Source of the DNA: G963556115 sp963677015
GTDB lineage: Bacteria; Planctomycetota; SZUA-567
Assembly: GCA_963677015.1 (NCBI GenBank)
Contig: OY781533.1
Span: 1,488,001 to 1,552,000, forward strand
Direction of reading: 5' to 3'
DNA length: 64,000 bases
The position numbers and the translations under genes are program-made. The notes beneath the pieces were generated by a model. The model did no database searches. It was given only the letters and a program-made list of their open reading frames with translations, and was not told the origin of the DNA. Shown here in pieces: positions 17,178 to 26,460 of the stretch; position 1 is the stretch's first letter, and each line of letters begins with the position of its first letter.

Positions 17178-17206
17178 TTGACATTGATATTGGTTTTACG
17201 TATCAT
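17178..17206 (+). promoter_or_regulatory. Promoter of the gene at 17275
   Basis: Consensus TTGACA (17178-17183) and TATCAT (17201-17206) with 17-bp spacing, about 70 bp before the TTG start. Confidence 0.75.
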
Positions 17207-17274
17207 AATATAAGATAATTGCTAAAAAGGCTTATTGATTATTTTGCGGTATGGAATAATTTTGGGGAAAAATT

Positions 17275-18096
17275 TTGTTTGATATAAAATTGGCTTGTTA
17301 TAGTGGACCATGGGGTGTTGATAAGTTTGTAAATGCAATCTCAACAATTTCAAACTATCAGTTTGACGGCATAGAATGCCCATCGGAAATTGTTACTGCT
17401 TTTGAGGATAGGCTCCATGTTTTTCAGGAAATTCTTAAAACACAGCGTTTGTCTATAGTCAATTTGATTCAAAAAATAGATTTATTGGATGCGGATAACG
17501 CAGATATACAGGTGGAAAAAGCATCCAGTGCGGCGCGTTTTGCGTCTTCAGCCGGAGCCAGAATCCTTACTGTCTGTCATGAGTATCTGCATGAAGAGAA
17601 GTTGAGTGATGAGGAGTGGAATACTGCGGGCTCGATACTTGAGGAAGTAGGTGAAAGGTGTCATGAGCATAATATTGAGCTGTGTTACCTGCCACGTGCC
17701 GGAAGACTGATCTCTATTGAGGCTGATATTAAGCGTTTGATGGTTTCAACCAATCCTGACCTGGTGCATCTGGCGCTGGATACCGCGGAAGTGGTTCTTG
17801 CTAAGAGTACGCCGCAAAAACTTATTAAATCCCTTCTTGACCGAATTAAACTTATTCGTTTTCATGATGTCTCTGCAAGTAAACGCCGCTCAAAATCTAC
17901 CAGTGACGAGCCGGGGTCTACGCCACAGTTCGGAAGAGGAGCGGTTGATTTTGATCAGGTAAGCAAACAGCTGGCGACATCCGGTTATAAAGGCTGGATA
18001 ACTCTGGATATTACCGGTGATTCTCATGATCCGGAAGAAGCTGTTTATCTCGGTTATAAATATATTATGAAACATTCTGGATTATTTGCTCTGTAG
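17275..18096 (+). CDS. Sugar phosphate isomerase/epimerase-like TIM-barrel protein
   Basis: Member of the xylose-isomerase-like/AP-endonuclease-2 TIM-barrel superfamily (273 residues). Family features are FDGIECPSE near residue 38, ARILTVCHEY near 98, the segment HNIELCYLPRAGRLIS, LVHLALDTAEVVLA, IRFHDVSASKRR and GAVDFDQVSKQL, with a final GWITLDITGD. These are the usual metal-ligand strands ending in Glu, His and Asp. A TTG start follows GGGGAAA with 7-bp spacing. The substrate cannot be told. It stands alone, between lexA and kdsC, with its own promoter and terminator. Confidence 0.82.
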   Translation: MFDIKLACYSGPWGVDKFVNAISTISNYQFDGIECPSEIVTAFEDRLHVFQEILKTQRLSIVNLIQKIDLLDADNADIQVEKASSAARFASSAGARILTVCHEYLHEEKLSDEEWNTAGSILEEVGERCHEHNIELCYLPRAGRLISIEADIKRLMVSTNPDLVHLALDTAEVVLAKSTPQKLIKSLLDRIKLIRFHDVSASKRRSKSTSDEPGSTPQFGRGAVDFDQVSKQLATSGYKGWITLDITGDSHDPEEAVYLGYKYIMKHSGLFAL

Positions 18097-18130
18097 TAGC
18101 GTGAATATGGTGTAATGGGATTAACTTTCG

Positions 18131-18167
18131 GGTTTACCTCCAGTCAAACTGCGGGTAAACCTTTTTT
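18131..18167 (+). terminator. Terminator after the epimerase-like gene
   Basis: GGTTTACC (18131-18138) pairs with GGTAAACC (18154-18161), followed directly by TTTTTT. Confidence 0.85.
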
Positions 18168-18208
18168 ATTAATTTTATGGTACGTTTAATATACCTTTAC
18201 ACTATCTA

Positions 18209-18237
18209 TTGACCCGGTTTGCAGATATAAATATTAT
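18209..18237 (+). promoter_or_regulatory. Promoter of kdsC operon
   Basis: TTGACC (18209-18214) and TATTAT (18232-18237) with 17-bp spacing, roughly 90 bp before the kdsC start. Confidence 0.7.
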
Positions 18238-18328
18238 TAGTTATATTTTGATTGGATAATCCCCGGTTTTAAGTTATTATTTATTCTTGCCAGCAGCTGC
18301 ATTGCGGCTGTATGGATACAGGTGTTTT

Positions 18329-18862
18329 ATGAATTTACTTTCAAATATTGATAAAGATAAGTTGTTGAAAATCAAGGCGGTTATCACTGATGTTGATGGT
18401 GTGTTAACCGACGGTACGATAAATTACACTACTTCTGGTGAGCAGATGATGAAGTTTGATGCCAGAGATGGCGCCGGAATTCGTTATTGGTGTGACTGCG
18501 GAGGAAAATTTGCCTTTCTGACCGGCAGGAGTTCGGCCATGGTTGCACGTAGAGCGTTGGAGCTGAATATTGACAAAGCTGTTATGAATGCCAAAGTAAA
18601 ACCGCCGTTTTTTGACAGTTTACTCCAAGAGCTGGGTGTTACAGCGGAAGAAGCACTATATATTGGTGATGATTTGCCGGATATCTCCTGTATGCAGCGT
18701 GCAGGTATCGGTGTTGCTGTTGCGGATGCGGTTACTGAAGTTATTGATATCGCTGATGGTGTTACAGTTCATAGCGGTGGACGCGGAGCTGTCAGAGAGG
18801 TTATCTCGCTTTTGCTTAGAACACAGAATAAACTAGAAACCCTTATGGAAAAATATAAATGA
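18329..18862 (+). CDS. kdsC: 3-deoxy-D-manno-octulosonate 8-phosphate phosphatase (KdsC, HAD family)
   Basis: Dephosphorylates KDO 8-phosphate to give KDO for lipopolysaccharide. HAD motif I is AVITDVDGVLTDG (Asp21, Asp23), motif II FLTGRSS, motif III the Lys in NAKVKP, motif IV YIGDDLPDISCM. The absence of a cap domain and the length of 177 residues fit the C0 subtype that forms tetramers. ATG 18329 has AGGTG 7 bp upstream; an earlier TTG at 18287 would add a non-homologous stretch. The next gene overlaps by 4 bp (ATGA), linking KDO synthesis to LPS transport. Confidence 0.93.
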   Translation: MNLLSNIDKDKLLKIKAVITDVDGVLTDGTINYTTSGEQMMKFDARDGAGIRYWCDCGGKFAFLTGRSSAMVARRALELNIDKAVMNAKVKPPFFDSLLQELGVTAEEALYIGDDLPDISCMQRAGIGVAVADAVTEVIDIADGVTVHSGGRGAVREVISLLLRTQNKLETLMEKYK

Positions 18863-21800
18863 AAAGAATACGTCATATTCTGTTTTTACTTATTTGGTTT
18901 GCGTTATGCGGTATAAACATTGCTCATGCTACTATGGAGAATGTTTATACTGATGTACGTTTTCAGCTATATAATAGAGAGAATCAGTTTACTGGAGAGC
19001 TGATTACCGGACAGGCAAATGCGACGAAACTTGATCGTAAAGATCCACGGGTGGATTTGGATAAAGGTGTTGTTATAGAGCTTTTTGATACTGATTTTGT
19101 GGCTGCAAGAGATAAGAAGCCACCGCTGAAGGTAAAAATTACCAGTGATCGCGGCACTTTTATGCAGGCTCAGAATAAAGAATCCAAGGAATTTCAGCAG
19201 ATTGTAGTGCTTGAGGGAAATGTTGTCGTTACCAGATATAAAAAAGGAATTGACGGCGGTGTTGAACAGGATGTTGATTCTATTGTTACCTGTGATAAGG
19301 CAAAGTGGAATCATAATACCGGGATTCTTAATGGTTACGGGTTGGTGTCAATGCGACGTGCCGATAATTCCATGATGTTGAGTGGTAAGGGGATGGTGTA
19401 TGAGGTGAATCCGGATAATAGTCTTGATTTTCCCATAGATAACGAAGAACAGAAAATGAGCGGTGTTCTGGAAATTACCAGCAATGTTGAATTAGTTGTA
19501 AATCAGCGTAATTCATCCGGGCGTATTGATAAAAATAATCGGGTTACGGTGAATTGTGACGGTATCGGCAGATATGATTTTGACCATAAGGAGATGTATT
19601 TTTCTGATAATGTCAGGGTTGTTCGTTCAAATATGATGATTCAGTCTGATTATCTGAAGGTTAAACTGGCCGGCGATGGCAGCAGACGGAAGTTTGAGGA
19701 GACTGTGGCCTGGTGTACTGATAAACGGGTGGTGACTATTACCGGCAGTGGTGATCCCAGGAACTTAAGCAGTAAGATAGGGAATTGGAAGGCGCAGGCT
19801 GAGTACGCCCGTTATATTGAAGAGACCGGTGAAATGCTGTTGACCGATGAGCGTGATGATATGCTGCCGCTGGCTCAGATGGATGATGTCACTATTAAAG
19901 ATAATACTATCAGTTTTTATGTAAAGGAAGAGCGGTTTTATGCTACCGGTAAGGATGGAGAGGCGCATCTTCGTGCCGGACTGGATGACTATGATAGTGC
20001 CGCTGATACTGAGGCTGAAGAGACTATTGTAAAATTTAATGAGAATCTTCTTTTTGATCAGATTAAGAATGTGGCACAATTTACCGGTGCGGTAAAGCTT
20101 AGAAGTTCCGGTATGGAATTGGATACAGACCGCCTGCTTATTGATTTTGTGAATGATTCTGTTGGCGAAAGCAAGGCTGCAAGTGTAAAAAAAGCTACTG
20201 CCTTAGGGAATGTGAAGCTGGTATACCAGCAACGCAAAGCCAGTTGTGAAAAGCTTGAAATTACCCCGAATCTTCAGGATAGAAGTAAACCTGACAGTAA
20301 GGGAAGGCTTCTTCTGGACAACTTTATCCTGTCCGGAGAATCAATGCCTGAGGTTGAAATTCCTGGAGGCGGATTTTTCCAGTCTAAAAGGATTTCAATC
20401 AATCGTTATAAGCTGATTGCCACCGGGCAGAGAACTGTCTATATTAACGCCGCCGGACCGGGATCTGGATCTATTGGAACTTCTCAGCTTACGCCAAGCA
20501 GTATGGTCAAAGGGCTTTCGACAATTATTCGCTTTTCCGATAAAATGCTCTATGATGAACTCGATGACAGAGTTGATCTGTATGGAGAGGTAACGGCAAC
20601 CAATAATGATCAGGTGCTTACCAGCGACCGCCTGCTGATTACTCTTGGTGAGTCATCTAATAAGTCCGCAAAAGCTGAGAAGGAGATAACCCGTTTTACC
20701 GCGGTAGGCAACGCAAGTATGCACTGGGGCTCACAGCACTGTGAAGCAGATAAAGTTGATCGTCAAATCAAGGCCGACGGCAAAGGTCAGGTTATACTTG
20801 TCGGTACCAAGACCAGACTAGCGAAGATCTGGGAGGAGAGTGGTGCGTCGTTCCAGGGCCCTTGGATAAAGGCTGCGGATGATGGTAGCTGGATTTATTC
20901 AAGCGGTGGTGGTGAACTGAGTATGCTTGATCGTCAGACCAATGAGAAAGCGATGGTTATTTACTCCGGTGATGCATACTATACAACTAAAGGTCAGAAG
21001 AGTCAGGCTATTTTTAGTGATAATGTGATCTTGCGCCGTGGAAACATGAAGGTAACCGGGGATAAAATGAAGGCGGAACTGGTGTCGACCGGTGCTGCGG
21101 TTGCTCCTCCTCTGGCGACCGATGCACAGGCTGCTGGGGTTTCTACTGCGACTCTTCCTAAACGGCTTACCCGAGTGACAATTGAAGGTAATGTAATTGT
21201 CAGACAGGGAATGCGTGTTGCGTTCGGCAATAAAGGCCAGGTTGATATTGGTGATGACGGAGATCTTATGCTTCTTGCCGGTACCAAGGACGTTCCGGCT
21301 GAGGTAAATGATAATAACGGTTTCTCATTACGTGCACCGAAGGTTATGATCAAGGAGAGTGCGGGAATCGTAACCGCCAGTGGTCCCGGTGAGGTCAAAC
21401 TCGTTGGCAATGCTTCTGCGCAGAATGCGGGACTGGACCCGGCTCTTGTCGCGGCTGACAGTGGAACCTACCGCATGTTTTATGATGGGAAAATTCTTTA
21501 TAATCAGCTGTTGAATAAGATTCGCTTTGAGAAAAATGTACGCATGATTCAGGATACATTGCGTGGGCGTTGTGAGCTTTTGACAGTGTATTTGAATAAA
21601 CCGCCGGAAGAGTTTGGCGGCGGGGTCAGTGATGAACCGATACGAGTAGAGAATATTGAGACCTACGGTAATGTGCGCTTTGAAAGTTATCCGCAGCCGT
21701 TTGAAGGTCGCGATCCGACAAATCTTCCCGGACGTACGGTATACACACGTAGTCAGGAGGCTCATTATGATGCCCAGCATAATGTGATTCTCTTAACCGG

Positions 21801-21978
21801 CAAGAGTAAACCTGCTGAGGTCCTTTTCCAGGAGATAAGTTCCGGTAATCGTATGCGGTATCTGCAGAAGGCTGATAGAATCTGGTATAATACCCGGACT
21901 AAGGAGATCAAAGTTACCGGAAGTAATCAGCAGAGCATGCCGTTGCCGCCTACCGGTCCGCTACGGTTCCCGAATTAA
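18859..21978 (+). CDS. Very large LptC/LptA (OstA)-like periplasmic protein
   Basis: A secreted protein of 1039 residues with an N-terminal signal sequence (RHILFLLIWFALCGINIAHA). The first 150 residues look like LptC: TGELITGQANATKL, KGVVIELFD, ITSDRGTFMQ. Several OstA-like beta segments follow, each with the pattern 'marked for DNA-like short strands': GNVVVTRY, SDNVRVVRSNMMIQSDYLKV, FTGAVKLRSSGMELDTDRL, FSDNVILRRGNMKVTGDKM, GNVIVRQGMRVAFG and YGNVRFESYP. Normal LptC and LptA are each under 220 residues. This protein could bridge the whole periplasm in LPS export. Gene overlap with kdsC supports the LPS role. No lptB or lptD is adjacent. Confidence 0.78.
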   Translation: MKRIRHILFLLIWFALCGINIAHATMENVYTDVRFQLYNRENQFTGELITGQANATKLDRKDPRVDLDKGVVIELFDTDFVAARDKKPPLKVKITSDRGTFMQAQNKESKEFQQIVVLEGNVVVTRYKKGIDGGVEQDVDSIVTCDKAKWNHNTGILNGYGLVSMRRADNSMMLSGKGMVYEVNPDNSLDFPIDNEEQKMSGVLEITSNVELVVNQRNSSGRIDKNNRVTVNCDGIGRYDFDHKEMYFSDNVRVVRSNMMIQSDYLKVKLAGDGSRRKFEETVAWCTDKRVVTITGSGDPRNLSSKIGNWKAQAEYARYIEETGEMLLTDERDDMLPLAQMDDVTIKDNTISFYVKEERFYATGKDGEAHLRAGLDDYDSAADTEAEETIVKFNENLLFDQIKNVAQFTGAVKLRSSGMELDTDRLLIDFVNDSVGESKAASVKKATALGNVKLVYQQRKASCEKLEITPNLQDRSKPDSKGRLLLDNFILSGESMPEVEIPGGGFFQSKRISINRYKLIATGQRTVYINAAGPGSGSIGTSQLTPSSMVKGLSTIIRFSDKMLYDELDDRVDLYGEVTATNNDQVLTSDRLLITLGESSNKSAKAEKEITRFTAVGNASMHWGSQHCEADKVDRQIKADGKGQVILVGTKTRLAKIWEESGASFQGPWIKAADDGSWIYSSGGGELSMLDRQTNEKAMVIYSGDAYYTTKGQKSQAIFSDNVILRRGNMKVTGDKMKAELVSTGAAVAPPLATDAQAAGVSTATLPKRLTRVTIEGNVIVRQGMRVAFGNKGQVDIGDDGDLMLLAGTKDVPAEVNDNNGFSLRAPKVMIKESAGIVTASGPGEVKLVGNASAQNAGLDPALVAADSGTYRMFYDGKILYNQLLNKIRFEKNVRMIQDTLRGRCELLTVYLNKPPEEFGGGVSDEPIRVENIETYGNVRFESYPQPFEGRDPTNLPGRTVYTRSQEAHYDAQHNVILLTGKSKPAEVLFQEISSGNRMRYLQKADRIWYNTRTKEIKVTGSNQQSMPLPPTGPLRFPN

Positions 21979-22226
21979 TGATTTACTTTTTTTGAGTCAT
22001 ATTATTTAAGGAGCTGTTTTGTACCGTTGTTTTTAGCTTGATTTATTATGATAGAGACATATTATAAATTTTTGAAGGTTTGTTTGCAGTTAATTTATGG
22101 CATAGCTTATGTCTGTTAGGTTTTAGCATTGTGTTACCTGTTGTTGCTGGGTTATGGTCTTGTCAGTTCGGTTAACGGTTGATCTTGGTTGCGGTTAATT
22201 ATTTTTCTTGCATTAGTGAGGTAACT

Positions 22227-22997
22227 GTGAATTCAACAGAGGTTCTGAGTAAAGCCGAGGTATTGTTTGAAAATAACCAGCCGGAGCAGGCCGCTGAGTT
22301 GATTTATGCAGCATGGACCAATGATCCGGATAATTTTGAACTGGCGAATGCCTATGCCTGTGCCTGTTTTCATAATCAGAAGATAGAGGAAGCGGTTCGG
22401 ATTTTTGAAACACTGTTGAAGCAGAGACCGCGTGATGCACAGGTACTCAATAATTATGGGTATCTGCTTATGAGCTCCGATAAACTCAAAGAGGCTATAA
22501 ATTGTTTTCGTGATGCAATTGCCGCGGAGCCTCAGGATGTGGAGATTCACATTAATCTGGGGATAGCGCTAAGTCGTAAAGGCGCGTACGATATGGCGGA
22601 AGAGATTTTTCTTGAGGTTATTGAACTCGCCCCTGAATTATCTCTGGCGCATAATAATCTTGGGGTAATTTATAACCGTCTGGGCGAGTATGATAAGGCT
22701 GGCAGGGCTTTTCGCAAGGCTCTGGAACTAAATCCTGCAGATTCAAGTGCAGCTAATAATATCGGGTGTCTTGAACGTAATGACGGGAACTTGCAGGCAG
22801 CGGTTGAATATTTCATGCAGGCGCTTCAGCATGACCCCAATAACGATGCTGTTCGCAGAAATCTGGCGTATGTCTTGGTTAATCTAGGGTGTCATGAAGA
22901 GGCGCGAGAAGAGTTTCTGGTTCTTGCTGACAGGGGCGCTGACCAGAATATTGTTGCTGAAGCCAGAAGCTGGCTCGATAGCGACGGCTCGCATTAG
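22227..22997 (+). CDS. Tetratricopeptide repeat protein
   Basis: 256-residue protein with about six consecutive TPR motifs, seen as repeated pairs such as NNYGYLLMSSDKLKEAINCF, INLGIALSRKGAYDMAEEIF, NNLGVIYNRLGEYDKAGRAF and RNLAYVLVNLGCHEEAREEF. GTG 22227 is chosen because GAGG lies 5 bp upstream; earlier in-frame TTG codons lack one. No signal peptide, so it is cytosolic. A scaffold for protein interaction is the usual role; the partner is unknown. A 240-bp gap to the preceding gene implies its own promoter. Confidence 0.85.
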   Translation: MNSTEVLSKAEVLFENNQPEQAAELIYAAWTNDPDNFELANAYACACFHNQKIEEAVRIFETLLKQRPRDAQVLNNYGYLLMSSDKLKEAINCFRDAIAAEPQDVEIHINLGIALSRKGAYDMAEEIFLEVIELAPELSLAHNNLGVIYNRLGEYDKAGRAFRKALELNPADSSAANNIGCLERNDGNLQAAVEYFMQALQHDPNNDAVRRNLAYVLVNLGCHEEAREEFLVLADRGADQNIVAEARSWLDSDGSH

Positions 22998-23123
22998 AAC
23001 TAATCTCTGTTATGCATCTGGCGTTGCTATAACCTTGGGCTATAGCGGTTGTTTTTTATAATAGTTACAGCAAATCTTGAGAAATTACGGTACGTTTGTT
23101 AATTACTGCCGTTATTCTTGGGT

Positions 23124-24944
23124 TTAAAGATCATGGTTGTAACTTCGTATCAGGTTCATAAAATCACTTCCATAATTTTTTAGTTTTATCTCACCGACAC
23201 CATTTATCCGTAGCAGTTCCGCAGGAGTTTCAGGCTTGTTGATTGCCATTTCTGCGAGTGTGGCCCGGTTAAAGACAACATATTTTGGGACACCATGTTT
23301 TGCCGCCAGTTCAGTGTTGAGTTCGGTAAGCCTGTCGAATAATTTTTGGTCTGCTGTATCCAGACTGTTTTCGGTTATTTTTCGTTTTTTCTGGTTTTTG
23401 GAACTCGATTTCTCTTGAGATAGCCGGATAATTTTTCTGGCCAGAAATGTTGTTTGGTTCTTTAAAATCTTATATGAGGCCGTATTTAGTTTGACCGCGT
23501 TAAACGCTTCGATATCAATCTCACAATAGCCCGCTACAGCCAGCTGCCGGTAAAGATTCTTCCAGTCGTTGGCGCTGAGATCGCTCCCAATACCGTAGGT
23601 ACTGACCTTGTCATGTCCGAACTGCAGGATTCGATCGGTCTTTTTACCGAGTAGAACATCGGCAAGATGAGTTATACCGAAACGTGAGCCGGTCCGGTAG
23701 ACATTTGAAAGTGCCTTCTGTGCGAGCACCGTTGCGTCATAGGTTTCCGGAGGTTGAAGACAGTTATCACAGTTACCGCAATTGTCATTTCTGCTTTCAC
23801 CGAAATAGTTGAGAAGCGCCAGTCTACGGCACTGCGCTGTTTCACAGAATGCCAGTAGTGAGTTAAGTTTCTGGGTGGCAATACGTTTGAATTCATCATT
23901 CCCTTCACTCCGGGTGATGAAGGATTTCTGAAGTATGATATCCTTCATGCCGTATATCATCCAGGCGGTGGCCGGCTCGCCGTCACGCCCAGCTCTGCCG
24001 GTCTCCTGATAATACGACTCCATGCTCTTTGGTAAATTAAGATGCGCGACAAAGCGTACATCCGGTTTGTCGATTCCCATGCCGAAAGCGATTGTTGCAA
24101 CGATAATCATTTCATCGGAATTTTGAAACGCGCTGAGAGCCCGTGAGCGTTTCTCAGTACTCAGTCCGGCATGATAAGCCTGTGAGTTATAACCATTGTC
24201 CTGTAAAAATGCTGTATATTCATCAACATCATTGCGTGTGCTGCAATAGATTATTCCGCATTCATCACGGTGTTGGGATAGGAAGCCGAGTAGTTGCTTT
24301 TTGGGATTATTACGCTCAGCTATGCGGTAGGTTATATTAGGCCGATCAAAGCCGCAGATGAAGCGTTCCGGATTATTAAGCTCCAGTTGTGTTACTATAT
24401 CATTCTGGGTTACGGGGTCGGCAGTCGCTGTCAGGGCAATTGCAGGGATGTTACTGAAAGCTCGGCGGACAGAGTTCAACTGGCGATATTCCGGGCGGAA
24501 ATCATGTCCCCACTGGCTGACACAATGTGCTTCATCAATGGCTATAAGATTAAGTTTACCCGATTTTAGAAAGAGAAGTGTCTCCGGCTGTAAAAGACGT
24601 TCTGGCGCCATATAGAGAATGTCCAGAGTACCGTCAACAAATGAATCTTCTATAAGCAGCCGGTCCTGGTAATCAGTTGTAGAGTTCAGGTAGGCAGCGG
24701 CAATTCCATTTTCCTGTAGAGCTGCAACCTGATCCTCCATAAGTGCTATCAGAGGGCTTACAACTAGAGCTGTGCCGGCAAGAGTCAGAGCCGGAAGCTG
24801 GTAGCAGAGTGATTTGCCGCCGCCGGTTGGCATTACAATCAGGGCGTCTCTGCCATTAATTATCGAAGAAATAATCTGTTCCTGATTATCCCGGAATGAG
24901 TCATAACCAAAATTGGTTTTAAGTACTTGGCGAAGATCACACAT
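23124..24944 (-). CDS. recQ: ATP-dependent DNA helicase RecQ
   Basis: Superfamily 2 3'-5' helicase in recombination and replication-fork repair. Walker A MPTGGGKSLCYQLPA (residues 38-52), DEAH box LIAIDEAHCVSQWGHDFRP, motif VI QETGRAGRDGEP. The RQC zinc site is CETAQCRR followed by CGNCDNC. A winged-helix region and one HRDC domain (RATLAEMAINKPETPAELL, INGVGEIKLKNYG) complete the 606-residue protein, the E. coli architecture. The minus-strand neighbour upstream (24983) is a receiver protein on the same strand 38 bp away, so they may be co-transcribed. Confidence 0.97.
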   Translation of the reverse strand: MCDLRQVLKTNFGYDSFRDNQEQIISSIINGRDALIVMPTGGGKSLCYQLPALTLAGTALVVSPLIALMEDQVAALQENGIAAAYLNSTTDYQDRLLIEDSFVDGTLDILYMAPERLLQPETLLFLKSGKLNLIAIDEAHCVSQWGHDFRPEYRQLNSVRRAFSNIPAIALTATADPVTQNDIVTQLELNNPERFICGFDRPNITYRIAERNNPKKQLLGFLSQHRDECGIIYCSTRNDVDEYTAFLQDNGYNSQAYHAGLSTEKRSRALSAFQNSDEMIIVATIAFGMGIDKPDVRFVAHLNLPKSMESYYQETGRAGRDGEPATAWMIYGMKDIILQKSFITRSEGNDEFKRIATQKLNSLLAFCETAQCRRLALLNYFGESRNDNCGNCDNCLQPPETYDATVLAQKALSNVYRTGSRFGITHLADVLLGKKTDRILQFGHDKVSTYGIGSDLSANDWKNLYRQLAVAGYCEIDIEAFNAVKLNTASYKILKNQTTFLARKIIRLSQEKSSSKNQKKRKITENSLDTADQKLFDRLTELNTELAAKHGVPKYVVFNRATLAEMAINKPETPAELLRINGVGEIKLKNYGSDFMNLIRSYNHDL

Positions 24945-24982
24945 ATGCTGTTAAAGGCCTGTTCGATTATTATTTCGAATTA

Positions 24983-26131
24983 TCAGCTTTCGTTATTAAC
25001 TCCGGTACTGAAAAGGTTGTAACGGTGATTCTGCGGGTTAAGATAACGGAGTAGAAATCCCATTTTTATTATGTCGCTGCTTTTATCCGTCTCAAGCAGA
25101 ATAACCCCACCCAGCATTGATATAAGTTTATGTGAGATCCTTAACCCGAAGAATGTTCCAATATCGATGATTTCATTCCATTTGAAATTGTTGGTGGCAA
25201 AATTCAGAATTCCTTCGAATATTTCCGGCAGCATGTCAGCATTATTGCCAACCTTAACTGTTATTTCAAATTTAACATTTGTTTCGGTATTGGAAAGCTT
25301 TATCTGAGCTGTAGAATCAGGCTGGGCTATCTGATAGGCTCCGAAAAGTATTGAGTTTATAACCTCTGCTATCAGGGTCTTATCGGTACGGATAAAAATC
25401 TTAGAGAATAGATTATAATCAATACCAATCTGCTTTTTCTGGAAGATGCTGTCAAAACGCAGAATCATTTCCTGTGCGATCTCCGAAATATCAGTTTTAG
25501 TGATATTGATATTTATAAGCTGATTTTCAATATCCTCCATTTCACAGATATTGTCAATCATGCGTTTGATTTTTTCGGTACGCAGCTGGCAGACGTCGCG
25601 TACGGTTTCAGGAGACAGCGTGCGTTCAGTAAGCAGCTTTAGGTATGAGCTTATCTCGTTTATCGGATCGCGCAGATTTGTTGCGATCATATTAATGAGC
25701 TTGTCTCGTTCTTTGACTGTTTCCTGAAGCTTGGAGTTTGACTGCTCAAGATCATATTGCGCCTGTTTCAGGCGTAGACCAGCTTTTATTCGGGCTAAAA
25801 GTTCCGGCATTTGAAATGGTTTCGCGATGAAATCATCACCTTCAACAGTAAAACCCTTGATTCTGTCGTTACTGGTTGATTTTGCGGTTAAAAATATTAT
25901 ATAACTGTTATTTCCAGATTCGCGAAGTGCGTGTACCATTTTGTAGCCGTTCATGTTCGGCATCATGATATCAACGAGTATAAGGTGCGGATCGTATGAA
26001 AGTGCTTTATTGAGACCGTCTTCACCGTCAATTGCGGTCATAACATCAAAACCTTTGTGAATCAGAGCGTTGCCTACAAGCTGCCGCAGGCTTTCCTCAT
26101 CATCGACAAGTAGTATTCTTTTGAGTACCAA
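24983..26131 (-). CDS. Receiver domain fused to a histidine-kinase-like module without phospho-histidine
   Basis: Residues 1-120 form a normal receiver: DDEES, phospho-acceptor in LILVDIMMPNMNG, and the LTAKS and KPFQMPELLARI segments. A coiled coil (about 120-145) leads into a dimerisation helix pair that matches HisKA (RDKLINMIATNLRDPINEI) but Thr stands where the phosphorylated His should be. The C-terminal ATPase-like fold keeps a G2-like piece (GTFFGLRISHKLISMLGG) but lacks the N-box Asn and the G1 DxGxG. So it should receive phosphate but not autophosphorylate; it may act as a dimeric signal output or regulate another kinase. No partner kinase is adjacent. Confidence 0.85.
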   Translation of the reverse strand: MVLKRILLVDDEESLRQLVGNALIHKGFDVMTAIDGEDGLNKALSYDPHLILVDIMMPNMNGYKMVHALRESGNNSYIIFLTAKSTSNDRIKGFTVEGDDFIAKPFQMPELLARIKAGLRLKQAQYDLEQSNSKLQETVKERDKLINMIATNLRDPINEISSYLKLLTERTLSPETVRDVCQLRTEKIKRMIDNICEMEDIENQLININITKTDISEIAQEMILRFDSIFQKKQIGIDYNLFSKIFIRTDKTLIAEVINSILFGAYQIAQPDSTAQIKLSNTETNVKFEITVKVGNNADMLPEIFEGILNFATNNFKWNEIIDIGTFFGLRISHKLISMLGGVILLETDKSSDIIKMGFLLRYLNPQNHRYNLFSTGVNNES

Positions 26132-26460
26132 TTTATTCTCCAGTGCGACTTTACTGCTTGAAAGCTGTCATAATCTCTAAACATAGTGTTTTTAGACATA
26201 CTATAATATTATAGTCGGCTGAAGTTGATTTGCAAATAGTCTTTCATAGAGAAAAATATATATAATTTGGGATAATATAGGAAAAATTTATAAAAAAACT
26301 ATTATATGGTAGCAGGAACTATCATAGGTGCTGACATAAAGTAGTGTAATTAGATTGCTGAAATGCGAAGTTTTCCCTCTAAAATCATGTACTTGAGCAT
26401 TATTTTAGGGATAATACATTAAAAAACAATAACATTAAAAATTAAACAGGAGTAATGAAC
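26132..26460. other. AT-rich divergent intergenic region with a perfect 16-bp palindrome
   Basis: Between the receiver/kinase-like gene (minus) and moxR (plus). ACTATAATATTATAGT at 26200-26215 is a perfect palindrome containing TATAAT on one strand, so it may be an operator or the -10 of the leftward gene. I find no RNA gene, further coding frame or clear moxR promoter in the remaining AT-rich DNA; AGGAG at 26448-26452 is the moxR ribosome binding site. Confidence 0.5.
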
